A DNA stretch of 28,480 bases from Vibrio sp. UBA2441 (GCA_002342685.1 DDQN01000008.1:1-28480); one strand, 5' to 3'; shown: positions 1 through 9,006, counted from the stretch's first letter. Notes: generated from the sequence alone by a model not told the origin. Translations and numbers: made by a program.

Positions 1-228
1 CAGAATTATTTACAGGGTCCCCAAAATACCAAAAACACGGTATCTAAATTATATTCAATCACAATTTAAATCCCTTGAACTATTATTTACATTGTTATAT
101 ACATCATTCATCGCAGATATACTTGTTGCTAGCAAAAAATAAAACCTGACCCCGTTAATGTTGTCGTAATAAATAGGCGCCGATTCACAATAAAACCAAC
201 CTGATTCCAGCTATTACTACAGAATCCA
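1..228. other. AT-rich non-coding edge region
   Basis: I see no convincing gene here on either strand. The stretch is AT-rich and lies downstream of the putative immunity gene. It contains ACAGGGTCCCC near position 12 and CCTGACCCCGTT near 145, sequences reminiscent of remnants that flank gammaproteobacterial mobile elements, but no transposase or clear terminal repeat is visible. An imperfect parS2-like sequence (TTTACATTGTTAT) occurs around 86-98; it departs from the palindrome at two positions and is not called as a site. Confidence 0.4.
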
Positions 229-807
229 TCAAATACTCATAATCATATCAAATGTATCCCAGCTAAAACGCCATTTAAAATCGGTTTTTATCACGCCTTT
301 AGCTTTGTAGTTTTTTTCAGTACCATCATCAAAAACGACATTAAATTCAATCAATACATCGTGGTCATAATAACTCTCCTTAGGTATGTTTACAGTACCA
401 AAACCATAATGCACTCGATCGTAAATTTCTTTTTTAATCTCCACTTCATGAGGAATTGACACATTATAGATTTGATTACTACTTAAATTTTTAATCAGTA
501 TTCTTTTAAAAACCACACTATCTACTATCTTCTGTTGATCATAAGAAACTGTAGCTCCCACACCATACACTGATGATATGTCAGTAATTCTTCTGCGGCC
601 TGAATCATATGTTTCACTATACCTCTCTTTTAATTTTACTTTTAGTACAAACCCCTCATATTCTATTGAATAAGCATTATATGCATAATAATTATATACA
701 TGTGCACTTGCATATAAGAAATACAGCATCAATCCGAATATAGAAAACCAAAACAACTTGATATAATGTTTACTAATCACAACTTTCTCTATTCCCATGC
801 TCTGCAT
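229..807 (-). CDS. Membrane-anchored hypothetical protein, candidate Rhs immunity protein
   Basis: This 192-aa protein belongs to no family I recognise. The N-terminus is short and basic, followed by one hydrophobic segment at about residues 15-38 and then a soluble domain of about 150 residues rich in beta-prone and Tyr residues. Positive charges before the segment suggest the N-terminus is in the cytoplasm and the domain in the periplasm. The gene starts inside the end of the rhs gene: the first ATG (807) gives a 35-bp overlap, and a second ATG at residue 4 (798) or a nearby GTG is also possible, since no strong ribosome binding site decides it. Position directly behind an Rhs C-terminal tip, translational overlap and very low GC (about 23% over 661-720) fit an immunity gene for that tip. 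That role is inference from context; a simple membrane protein of other function is not excluded. Confidence 0.6.
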   Translation of the reverse strand: MQSMGIEKVVISKHYIKLFWFSIFGLMLYFLYASAHVYNYYAYNAYSIEYEGFVLKVKLKERYSETYDSGRRRITDISSVYGVGATVSYDQQKIVDSVVFKRILIKNLSSNQIYNVSIPHEVEIKKEIYDRVHYGFGTVNIPKESYYDHDVLIEFNVVFDDGTEKNYKAKGVIKTDFKWRFSWDTFDMIMSI

Positions 808-3800
808 AAGGTGCTATATCTTTAATCACATGACTTACAATATTATTACCTCGATTTAATGTCCCCATATTAATATCGTCGTTTACGTGCGTATATGTTC
901 CATCTTCGTTTGGTCTCACTACCACCTCATATCGGCCATATCTGTTGGTAACATTTCCCTGAATATAATTTTCCTCATCCGCGACTTTACTTGTATATTT
1001 CTCATTAGCTTCATTACCGACCCCTTGTTGATGAAATATAGACTCATCAGCTTCCGCTTTTTTCATACCATGTTCACCTGCACTTTCTAACTCTTCTTTT
1101 CTTATATCATCACGACCATATAGGTTATTATCTTTTATGAATTTATCATTTTCGTCATTTCTAGAGTAATGGTCGATAGCATTGTCTTTTACCACTACAT
1201 CACTATAGTAATTATCAGGAACATACATTGCGTTCAACCCCATCGGATCAACATAACTGAGCGGATTTCCTCTAACGTACCCATACGCCATTTGTTGGGC
1301 GGGGTCGCGAAGGAGTTGTTGTGTATTTAAACCAGCAAACTGCATTAACTCGTGCTGGATTTCTGCTGGCAGATGAGTGTTTCTTAAGTTCCAGTAATCC
1401 GGTTGCAAAAAACGTGCAGTATGCGGGTTATACCAACGGGCATCCATCTGGGTTAAGCCGGTATTAAAGTCAGTAAACTTGCCGGTAAACCGATACGGCA
1501 TTAACTGAGCAAACTCGTAGTTGGCTAAAGGCTCCAAGTCGTAATAATAGGTCATCACGTCGTCGTATTTGCGGTACGTTCTTCCCATTGGGCTATAACC
1601 TAAACGCATCGCCATGCGGCCTGTTTTATCCAGCACATGCACGCTGCTGTCTAATCGATCACTGTGGATATACAGGTTTTCGATATCCGCTGCCATGGTG
1701 CCTACAGCGCTGACTAAGCGATGTTGCTTGTCATTGAGTTTTTGATGCAGGACCGAACTATATGGCTGTCCGTCTTTGGGCAATAACGTCAATGAGCGGA
1801 AGGGTTTATAACGGTCATTTTTGTTGTCCGGGTCTTTTATCCATTGGCCAAATTCCTGACGACCATCATAGGCGGTGTGCTGCTCTGATTTGCCCCAGTT
1901 TTTGCTGTGGGTCATTGCTCGTTTGGTATATACCCGCCTAGCCCGGCTGTCGTAACCGTACTTGATTTCGGTATTGTCCCAACGGTTGAACTGGGTGAGT
2001 TGCCCAAGGGGGTTGTATTGGTAGTCGAAGGTGTATCCCCCTGACTGCTCTTTTATTGGGTTGCCATTGTCATCGTTGGTGACGTCATACCATAAGTAGT
2101 AGTTGCCTCGGTATCCGGTCAGTTGATTGGCCCGGTTGTACTCGTATTTGTATTCCAGTCCTTTGGCTTTTTTGTTGATAAGGTTGCCATTATCGTCCCA
2201 CTGATAGTAGTTATCGTAGTGGTATGGGTAATCAGCTTCAATGAGTCGGTTCAGGCTGTCGTACTCAAAATAAGCCCACTGGTCGTAATAGGCCTCTTTA
2301 GTTTTACGGTTTTCTGCGATGAGGTTGCCTGCCGCATCATAGCGGTATTCAAACAGCTCTACGGTGTTCCATTGGTTTTCCCATCGGTGGGTGTACCAGC
2401 GCTGCTCTATTTTTATGGCGATGATGCGGCCTTCGGCGTCGTATTGCAGTGTGCGACGGCTCTGGTTGGGATAGTCGATTTGACTGACCTGACCCAGCTT
2501 GTTGTATTGCAGGGTAAAGGTGAGGGTCTCGTCTGCATTTATTCGTTGTATCTGGGTGATTTGTCCGTTGGCGTTGCGCTTATATTGCACCTTATCGGTG
2601 TCGTTGAGCTGGTTTTGTACGCGCTGCCCTTTGCTGTCATAGCGGTAGTCAAAAGACTGCTTTAGGTTTTCATTTTTCTGCTGGGTTAGCCGGCCCGATG
2701 CATCGTAAGTGTATTGCTCGACGAGGTAACGGTTACCAATGGCCGCTAACCGACCAGCACCATCATATTGCCACTGGTTCTGTTCGGACATTTCGGTTTG
2801 AGGATCGATGTAACGCTCTAAGACTTTATTGCCTCTTCCGTCGTATTGGTAGTCGATGTTGGTTTCGGTTTGGGGCTGGTATAACGTGCTCACTTGCCCC
2901 ATGTCGTTATAGTCGTACTGCCAACGCTTATCTATTTGGTTGGTATAGCTGGTGAGTTGGTTTACCTCGTTATACTCATAAGTCTGCTCCCCGCCCATCG
3001 GGTCGATCACTTTGGTGAGCTTGTCGGCTTTGTTCCACTGGTATTGGGTCTCAATACCTTGTGCCTGATTCACCTGCGTTAGGTTACCAAATGGGTTGTA
3101 TTGATATTGTGTCTGGTTGTCCAGTGCATCTGTGGTTTGGGTTATCTGGTTTCGGTAGTTGTAAGCCCACTGCTGACTGGCATCCAGGCGGTTTTTCCGC
3201 TCGATTAATCGCCCTTGTTGGTCGTAATAAAATTTGGTGGTATTGCCAATTGCATCGGTAACCGCGTTTATCTGATTAAAGGCGGTATAGCTCTGCGTAG
3301 TTGTATTGCCTAACGGGTCGGTGATGCTGAGTACGCGCCCATAGCGGTCTAGCCCATATTGAGTAGCTGCGTTATTGGCATCGATTTTTTGGCTAACGTG
3401 CCCAAGGCGGTTGCGCTTGAAGGTGGTGGTGTTCCCCTGCGGAGTGATGCTCGCAATGAGGTTGCCCATTGCGTCATACTTGTAGCGGTTGGTATCACTG
3501 CACCCTGCCGCTCCAGATACCGGATCGCATAGAGAGGTTAACTGGTTATTCGCGTTGTAGCCGTACTGCCACTGATAGTCGTCCTGATCGGTATAAGTGA
3601 TTGGGTTGTCATTGGCGTCATAATCCCATTGTTCGCTGGTCTGATTGGGGTAGATAACACCTGTACGCCGTCCCGCTGCATCGTAACGGTATTGGGTTTC
3701 GTTGTGATCCGGGGTGATCACGGACGTCTGTTGACCGAGGCTATTGTAACGATATTCGTTACGGGTTTGACTGTCATAATGGGGGAGTTGCTCTGACAGG

Positions 3801-6800
3801 CGATTCCCTTCACCATCGTATTGGTAGGTGGTGATGCGTGTTTCACCGCTCTCATTGCCACTGTCATGGCGGATGGTCTCAACCTGCCCGGCTTTATTGT
3901 AGGTTCGGCTGATGGTGCTGCCATCCGGGTTGGTGGTGCTCGCCAGCCACCCTTGCGGGTTATAAGTGAAGGTCCATTGTTGTTTCAGGCTGTCTTGATA
4001 ACGGATCAGCCTGCCTAACAGATCATACGTTTTGCGGCTTTCTCGTTTGCTGCCAAGCAGGCTCATGTTCAGGCTGTCGGTTTGTGTCTGAATCACCTCT
4101 AATTTTCTGGCACTTTGCTGGTATTGCCATGTGGTGTGCAGCCCTCGGGTTCGCTCTTCGGTCAAACGGCCAATGGCATCATATTGCCTTATATGTGTGG
4201 TGCCTTCACGGTTTGCTTGGGCGATGTTTTCACCAAACACGTTGTATTGATAAACCGTTTTCTTGCCCAGTGCTGTGGTGGTTTGTAATGGTTGCCCCCG
4301 CCAGTTCAGGGTGTGGGTTAAGCGGGCTTCACTGCTATTGGGTTGAGAGATGGCGAGAGTTTGTCCGAGCGAGTTGGGCATATAAGTGATGATGTTGTCG
4401 TTGGGGTCGCTTACCTCGGTGATATGCCCTAATTCATTTCGGCTGTATTGGATTGATCCACGACGGGTTTCGTCGAAGGTTTCGACTCGCTGACCTGCGC
4501 TGTTGTAGCCGTAGCTGATGATGTTACCCAGCGGGGTGACTATGCTCTGTTGTTGCCCGTCGCCGTTGTAGCGATACTGGACTGAATGTCCGTTACTGTC
4601 TGTTTCTGTGAGCTTCTGCCCTGCGTCATCATAGGTGTAACTGCGTTTGGTGTTGGTGCCGACTATTTCTGACCGAACGAGTCGGTTTCGCTTATCGTAT
4701 TGATATTTCCACACCACACCACCGGGCTGAGTTGCCTGGATCAGGTTATCTTCGGCATCGTATTGATAGGTGTAACTTTGCGTCTGAGTCTCTATGACGC
4801 TTTCACCGTCGTCGCTGTTGCTGTCTATAACGTCGCCTAGCTCAGCAACAGGCATCACAATCTGTTTGCTGGCGACTTTGTTTGTGGCTGTATATTGGTA
4901 GTGAGTGATAACTCCTGAAAAGTCTTGGTGCCGAATCAGGTTGCTGTTTCGGTCATAGTCAAACCGTGCCTCTCGTCCTAGCGGATCGACGATACGTATC
5001 GGTTTTCTCGACCCTTTTGTTGCGGCTGCCGCAGAGCCACTGCCGGACGCCGCCGTGTAGTAGTAACGCGTCTCCCGCCAGTCGTCTTCCTGTATGTCTT
5101 CTCCGCCCTGCTTAACCCACAGCACACGGCCTATGGCATCATAAGCACGCAGTTCGACGGATTTTGCATAATCCAGCTCGCCCATATTTTGTTGATAACG
5201 GGTTAGCTGTATCGGGTAACCCAGTGCGTCGTACTGATAATCGGTGATGTTACCGGCTTCGTCCACTCGACGTGTTAGTAACCCACGTGTCCATTGTTCA
5301 TTGATGACAGAGCCATCGGCGAGCTCTATTTGATCGACTCTGCCTTTGCTGTCATAAGTAAAGGTGGTGGCATCTCCCCTGCCATTGGTCTGGCTAAGCA
5401 GTTGACCTTTATTGTTGCGTGTATAACGGGTTTCTGTCCCGGCACCGTCGGTCACAGAGATCACTTCGCCATTATCGTTATAGCGGTAGCGGATTATGTC
5501 CCCCAGCTCATTCTGACGTACCAGTCGGTTGCCTTTGCTGTCATAGACGTTGGTGACTTCGCTGCCATCAGTATATTGAACCGAAACGATTCGTTGATTG
5601 TCATCATACCGATACGTGGTTGCGACACCGTTACGATCGGTGACGATTGTGCTGGCTTCATCCGGCTTATATTGATAACGGAATGTTTTCCCTTTGGCGT
5701 CAGTTTGCTTCACAACAACTGCTTTACCTTGTTGTTGCTGGTACTCATATCGCCATGTGTTGTTTTTCCCATCGGATTTGGCGGTGATCGCCAGCGGCTC
5801 TTTGGTGTACTGGTATTGATAACGGTCTGACTGACCATCAAACGCGTTTACCTGACTGAGTTTTCCATCACGGTATTGGTAACGAGCAGTACGCCCGATG
5901 GCGTCGGTAAGTTGGCTCAGGCGTTCGCCCGAGTAAGTCAGTGACACCGAGCGACCTAACTCGTCGGTAATGCGGTTGGGTTTGTTCGCACTGCTGTACG
6001 TCACGGTCACTTTCCGACCTTCTCGATCGCTGACGGACTGAAGCAAGCCTTGAGAGGTATAAAGGAACGTTTTTCCCTGCGGAGTATCCACTTGCCACTG
6101 ATTGTTGTTTAAACGCGTAAGGCGATTATTGTGACCCGGTGTCGCACTATATTGTCCGTTACCTAAGTCGTTAAACAAGAGCCGGCCACCACTGGGCATC
6201 ACCCATTTGACAATGTCTCGCCCTATTTCAAATTCGGCGGGAAAATTAATGTCTACCACGTCGCGGTTAGACGAACGCCGGGTTTGGGAAGCGTGTTGTC
6301 TTTGTTGCAGAGCAGAAGTTCGTGCCACTGCCGCGTCACGTGCTGGTACGTAACTGGCTTTTTTCGCCTGTAGCTGGGCTATTGCGTCTTTTATTGCCGC
6401 TTGTGCGTTTGCTCGGTGGTATCCAATTCGGCCTTTGAAGCCATTTTCAATCTGGTCTATCGCGGCATCAAGATCGGCAATTAGGGCGCTGTATTTGTTG
6501 ACCACCGCTATGCTGGACTGGATTTGAGCACTAATGTCTTTATCAACACCCAGTATAATCCGGCTATCCAGACTGGTATGCCATCCCGTCCCCAGCGACC
6601 ATGCCGAACCCTGACTAATCCGGTGAACGCGCTTAACAGGCAGTAACGGGTGTGACCAGTCTTCGGCTTTAGTGACTTTGCAGCCAGTGGCTAGCTCAAT
6701 AGGGCAATCTGTTGTATCACCGGGTTGAGCATTTTCGGCGTCGGTTTGTTGCTGTTCGGTATTGGTATCAAGCGTATCGTTCACTTGCTGTTGATTTTGC

Positions 6801-7156
6801 TGATCGGATTCGGCCGCTTCTTCCGCGGCTTCATTCGCCTTATCGATGGCTTCTTGACTGGCCTCTGAAGCTTCGTCTTTGATCGCATCTCCATCCTCTT
6901 CAGCGGGAGAAGGTCCGTCATCATTATCATTATCATCTGGATCACGATCTGGGTCCGGATCAGGATCACCACCACCTCCGCATCGGGAAAGAGAACCTGA
7001 GCGGCAAGGTATATAATTCAATTCTGGCCGTTCAATGACAGATTGAAGTTCTTCAAAAGGCGTTTTATTGGTATTTTCTACAGCAAACGCAGCACTGATA
7101 CTTCCCCACGCTACCGCCATCACGGTTACTAATAATAACCACGCTTTTTGATTCAT
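773..7156 (-). CDS. Sec-exported Rhs/YD-repeat protein with variable C-terminal tip
   Basis: Product of 2127 aa. A Sec signal peptide (residues 1-25, cleavage after Ala-Phe-Ala) is followed by a Cys pair (51, 59), an acidic Asp-Pro linker (64-80) and a Glu/Gln-rich low-complexity stretch. Residues about 151-201 resemble the DUF6531-type lead-in of Rhs proteins. An Ala/Gln-rich, probably coiled-coil segment (about 204-305) precedes several dozen YD repeats. The Rhs-associated core ends at Asp-Pro-Met-Gly-Leu (residues 1970-1974; bases 1235-1249), the usual border of the encapsulated tip. The remaining 153 residues are AT-rich and unrecognised, with a motif reading Asn-Met-Gly-Thr-Leu-Asn and later His-x4-Asp-Ile-Ala-Pro-Tyr-x4-Gly-Asn. 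I chose ATG 7156, which has a GGGGG ribosome binding site, over an upstream TTG. No PAAR, VgrG or Hcp is present, so type VI delivery is not suggested. A toxin role for the tip is inferred. Confidence 0.93.
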   Translation of the reverse strand: MNQKAWLLLVTVMAVAWGSISAAFAVENTNKTPFEELQSVIERPELNYIPCRSGSLSRCGGGGDPDPDPDRDPDDNDNDDGPSPAEEDGDAIKDEASEASQEAIDKANEAAEEAAESDQQNQQQVNDTLDTNTEQQQTDAENAQPGDTTDCPIELATGCKVTKAEDWSHPLLPVKRVHRISQGSAWSLGTGWHTSLDSRIILGVDKDISAQIQSSIAVVNKYSALIADLDAAIDQIENGFKGRIGYHRANAQAAIKDAIAQLQAKKASYVPARDAAVARTSALQQRQHASQTRRSSNRDVVDINFPAEFEIGRDIVKWVMPSGGRLLFNDLGNGQYSATPGHNNRLTRLNNNQWQVDTPQGKTFLYTSQGLLQSVSDREGRKVTVTYSSANKPNRITDELGRSVSLTYSGERLSQLTDAIGRTARYQYRDGKLSQVNAFDGQSDRYQYQYTKEPLAITAKSDGKNNTWRYEYQQQQGKAVVVKQTDAKGKTFRYQYKPDEASTIVTDRNGVATTYRYDDNQRIVSVQYTDGSEVTNVYDSKGNRLVRQNELGDIIRYRYNDNGEVISVTDGAGTETRYTRNNKGQLLSQTNGRGDATTFTYDSKGRVDQIELADGSVINEQWTRGLLTRRVDEAGNITDYQYDALGYPIQLTRYQQNMGELDYAKSVELRAYDAIGRVLWVKQGGEDIQEDDWRETRYYYTAASGSGSAAAATKGSRKPIRIVDPLGREARFDYDRNSNLIRHQDFSGVITHYQYTATNKVASKQIVMPVAELGDVIDSNSDDGESVIETQTQSYTYQYDAEDNLIQATQPGGVVWKYQYDKRNRLVRSEIVGTNTKRSYTYDDAGQKLTETDSNGHSVQYRYNGDGQQQSIVTPLGNIISYGYNSAGQRVETFDETRRGSIQYSRNELGHITEVSDPNDNIITYMPNSLGQTLAISQPNSSEARLTHTLNWRGQPLQTTTALGKKTVYQYNVFGENIAQANREGTTHIRQYDAIGRLTEERTRGLHTTWQYQQSARKLEVIQTQTDSLNMSLLGSKRESRKTYDLLGRLIRYQDSLKQQWTFTYNPQGWLASTTNPDGSTISRTYNKAGQVETIRHDSGNESGETRITTYQYDGEGNRLSEQLPHYDSQTRNEYRYNSLGQQTSVITPDHNETQYRYDAAGRRTGVIYPNQTSEQWDYDANDNPITYTDQDDYQWQYGYNANNQLTSLCDPVSGAAGCSDTNRYKYDAMGNLIASITPQGNTTTFKRNRLGHVSQKIDANNAATQYGLDRYGRVLSITDPLGNTTTQSYTAFNQINAVTDAIGNTTKFYYDQQGRLIERKNRLDASQQWAYNYRNQITQTTDALDNQTQYQYNPFGNLTQVNQAQGIETQYQWNKADKLTKVIDPMGGEQTYEYNEVNQLTSYTNQIDKRWQYDYNDMGQVSTLYQPQTETNIDYQYDGRGNKVLERYIDPQTEMSEQNQWQYDGAGRLAAIGNRYLVEQYTYDASGRLTQQKNENLKQSFDYRYDSKGQRVQNQLNDTDKVQYKRNANGQITQIQRINADETLTFTLQYNKLGQVSQIDYPNQSRRTLQYDAEGRIIAIKIEQRWYTHRWENQWNTVELFEYRYDAAGNLIAENRKTKEAYYDQWAYFEYDSLNRLIEADYPYHYDNYYQWDDNGNLINKKAKGLEYKYEYNRANQLTGYRGNYYLWYDVTNDDNGNPIKEQSGGYTFDYQYNPLGQLTQFNRWDNTEIKYGYDSRARRVYTKRAMTHSKNWGKSEQHTAYDGRQEFGQWIKDPDNKNDRYKPFRSLTLLPKDGQPYSSVLHQKLNDKQHRLVSAVGTMAADIENLYIHSDRLDSSVHVLDKTGRMAMRLGYSPMGRTYRKYDDVMTYYYDLEPLANYEFAQLMPYRFTGKFTDFNTGLTQMDARWYNPHTARFLQPDYWNLRNTHLPAEIQHELMQFAGLNTQQLLRDPAQQMAYGYVRGNPLSYVDPMGLNAMYVPDNYYSDVVVKDNAIDHYSRNDENDKFIKDNNLYGRDDIRKEELESAGEHGMKKAEADESIFHQQGVGNEANEKYTSKVADEENYIQGNVTNRYGRYEVVVRPNEDGTYTHVNDDINMGTLNRGNNIVSHVIKDIAPYAEHGNRESCD
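1235..1249 (-). other. Rhs core/tip boundary (DPMGL motif)
   Basis: These bases encode Asp-Pro-Met-Gly-Leu, matching the DPxGL motif that closes the Rhs-associated core and marks self-cleavage in studied Rhs toxins. Downstream (773-1234), base composition falls to about one third GC in a sampled 60-base block (961-1020), against about 53% in the core (3301-3360). The shift suggests that the tip has been exchanged independently of the core. Confidence 0.75.
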
Positions 7157-7369
7157 ATCGCCCCCAGGCAAACCAATGGAAAATCATGTTAAGGGGGCAA
7201 ACTAAGCAATTTGATGTATATTGACTATCCGCAGTGCTTTGTTTTACGAGTGAAAATACTTATTTGAAGGATGTGATTTGGTGGGTTGCATTTTCTTTCG
7301 AGTGACATCTAATGTATGCCGTTCTGTATAAAGAATATTATTGGCAGCATACCAATAATAAATAAGGGG

Positions 7370-7382
7370 TTTACACTGTAAA
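7370..7382. promoter_or_regulatory. parS2: parS2 site 1
   Basis: TTTACACTGTAAA, an exact match to the Vibrio chromosome-2 centromere consensus TTTACA-N-TGTAAA bound by ParB2. The flanking G and C (7369, 7383) extend the palindrome to 15 bp. It lies between the rhs gene and the two-component operon, about 14 kb from parAB. Confidence 0.88.
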
Positions 7383-7423
7383 CGCGTAAATATGATTTTG
7401 AGGAAGGATTTATTTGTGCAGTT

Positions 7424-7528
7424 ATGGATTATGAGAATTGGCAGGCTTGGAGCAATACTCAAAAAGATGAAGCCGAGGAAATGGTGTTTACTAAGCAGCC
7501 GTTTGATAAGTGGCCAGAGCTGACTTAA
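7424..7528 (+). CDS. Possible small ORF or gene remnant
   Basis: A 34-codon plus-strand frame starts at ATG 7424; the frame is open from 7382, just after a stop inside the parS2 site. The peptide is acidic and Trp-rich and ends Pro-Phe-Asp-Lys-Trp-Pro-Glu-Leu-Thr, a protein-like composition unlike random translation of AT-rich DNA. There is no good ribosome binding site at the ATG: an AGGAAGG lies about 15 bases upstream, too far away. It may be the 3' end of a decayed gene or a real small protein. I recognise no family. Confidence 0.22.
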   Translation: MDYENWQAWSNTQKDEAEEMVFTKQPFDKWPELT

Positions 7529-7617
7529 TCCATACAAATATTAAAGCGGTGGGTACGAGTTGTTTTGTTTTGCTTATCTTGCACGCAACTGAACGTACTT
7601 AACCCACCGCTAGTCGA

Positions 7618-9006
7618 TTAGCCCGATAAAAAATCTCGACGTTGGATCTGATAATGCGTCATCTTGTTATTGAGCGTACGTCGTGGCAGTTCAAGTTCTT
7701 CAGTCACCGCCAAGATATTTCCTTTATGCCGTTTAAGCGCTTGTATAATTAACTGGCGCTCGAAACCCTGAACCTGATCAGCTAAGTTGTGGGTTGTTGA
7801 TGTACTCACATCTTGCTCATCGTGACCCAAAATGGCACGAATTGAACTAGAACTACTCATACCTAGCACATAACGCTCCGCAACATTTTTCAATTGACGT
7901 ACATTACCGGGCCATTCGTGATCAACAAGCAGAGCCATGTCTTGTTCGTTCGGCTCCGGGTAGTCACGCTCAAACTGAATCGACGCCTTACGAGCGAAAA
8001 ACTCGAATAACAAGGGAATGTCTTCACGTCTATCAGCGAGATCAGGAAGATTAAGTTCAATCACATTGAAACGATAATACAGATCTTCTCTAAAACGCCC
8101 CTCAACCGCGGCTTTTGCTAGATCTTCTTTTGCTGCGGCAACCACCCAAAGATCAAGAGAAATCTCTTTGTTTGAGCCCACCCTTTCCAGCTTGCGCTCC
8201 TGAAGAACTCGCAGAAGCTTTATTTGAAAGTTTATTGGCATACTTTCAATTTCATCTAAAAACAGGGTGCCCTTCTGAGCATGCTCTATCTTACCGATAC
8301 GCTGACTATCAGCACCGGTAAACGCCCCCTTTTCGTGGCCGAAAAGTTCACTTTCGAACAAATTCTCTGGTATTGCACCGCAATTAACAGCAACAAACGG
8401 ATGGTCACTTCTGACACTAAAATCGTGAAGGCATCGGGCAATCAGTTCTTTGCCTGTGCCCGTCGAACCGTTGATCACGGTATCAACCGGCGTTTGACCT
8501 AACATTAATACTTGCTGGCGTAATTCCGTCATCACCGAAGATTGCCCAATCATCCTGCTTTCTAAGGTGGGCTTTTGACTCAATAGCCGTTGCAGGTTTC
8601 TATTCTCAAGCACCAGTCGGCGCTTTTCTCCTGCCCGCTGGATTCTGTCGATCAATAAATCTGGTTCTACGGGTTTTTCAATAAAGTCATAAACCCCGTT
8701 GCGCATCGCTTCTACCGCCATGCTCACATCGCCATGTGCAGTAACTAAAAGCACAGGAAGATCGGGATCTATACGCTGCACTTCCCGTGCAAACGTCATC
8801 CCATCCATTTCCGGCATACGAATATCAGAAACGATCACTTGGTTACATCCGGGCGTAATGGCGGCTAAGGCTGCCTTAGCTCTTGGATAATCCACGACGT
8901 CTATCCCCGCCAAATTTAACCACTGTTTTGTCGCCTTGCGAATAGCATCTTCATCATCCACAAGGATAACCTCAATCCGTTCGGTCTTATTGTTGTTTTT
9001 ATCCAT
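7618..9006 (-). CDS. Sigma-54-dependent response regulator, DctD-like
   Basis: A 462-aa NtrC-family response regulator. The receiver domain (residues about 10-125) has acidic residues at 17-18, phospho-acceptor Asp61 and Lys111. The central AAA+ domain has Walker A Gly-Ser-Thr-Gly-Thr-Gly-Lys-Glu (180-187), the GAFTGA loop (227-232) that contacts sigma-54, and Walker B Leu-Phe-Leu-Asp-Glu (about 248-252). A Fis-type helix-turn-helix lies at the C-terminus. Its start overlaps the stop of the upstream kinase gene by 8 bp (ATGGATAA), so the two are translationally coupled. The cognate target is probably the divergent TRAP operon, whose upstream region carries a -24/-12 promoter. The closest named relative is DctD, the C4-dicarboxylate transport activator; the true substrate is not shown. 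Confidence 0.93.
   Translation of the reverse strand: MDKNNNKTERIEVILVDDEDAIRKATKQWLNLAGIDVVDYPRAKAALAAITPGCNQVIVSDIRMPEMDGMTFAREVQRIDPDLPVLLVTAHGDVSMAVEAMRNGVYDFIEKPVEPDLLIDRIQRAGEKRRLVLENRNLQRLLSQKPTLESRMIGQSSVMTELRQQVLMLGQTPVDTVINGSTGTGKELIARCLHDFSVRSDHPFVAVNCGAIPENLFESELFGHEKGAFTGADSQRIGKIEHAQKGTLFLDEIESMPINFQIKLLRVLQERKLERVGSNKEISLDLWVVAAAKEDLAKAAVEGRFREDLYYRFNVIELNLPDLADRREDIPLLFEFFARKASIQFERDYPEPNEQDMALLVDHEWPGNVRQLKNVAERYVLGMSSSSSIRAILGHDEQDVSTSTTHNLADQVQGFERQLIIQALKRHKGNILAVTEELELPRRTLNNKMTHYQIQRRDFLSG

Larger units (their letters stand above)
7157..7617. other. Spacer between rhs and two-component operon
   Basis: This 461-bp spacer separates two minus-strand transcription units. 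It holds the upstream region of rhs, a parS2 palindrome (7370-7382), a possible small plus-strand ORF (7424-7528), and a 10-bp perfect inverted repeat, AGCGGTGGGT at 7545-7554 with its complement at 7602-7611. That repeat lies just beyond the regulator stop codon and could form a long-loop hairpin, but it lacks a clear U-tract. A 97-codon minus-strand frame (7244-7537) has no protein-like features and was not called. Confidence 0.5.

Noticed and set aside
86..98. parS2-like sequence near the left edge
   Set aside because: Two mismatches break the palindrome; the other five sites in the window are exact.
1..228. GGGTCC and GACCCC sequences as ends of a mobile element
   Set aside because: No transposase, target duplication or convincing terminal repeat is visible.
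2123..5830. Several long open frames on the plus strand opposite the rhs gene (for example 2123-2665 and 5294-5830)
   Set aside because: They are shadows of the repetitive YD-repeat coding sequence, with biased composition, no ribosome binding sites and no recognisable domains.
773..7156. Periodic repeats suggesting CRISPR or a satellite
   Set aside because: The periodicity is that of protein YD repeats; there are no constant direct repeats with unique spacers.
7157..7171. TTG start for the Rhs protein five codons upstream
   Set aside because: The ATG at 7156 has a better-placed G-rich ribosome binding site and begins a clean signal peptide.
7244..7537. 97-codon minus-strand frame
   Set aside because: AT-rich non-coding translation without a ribosome binding site; the plus-strand frame at 7424-7528 overlaps it and looks more protein-like.
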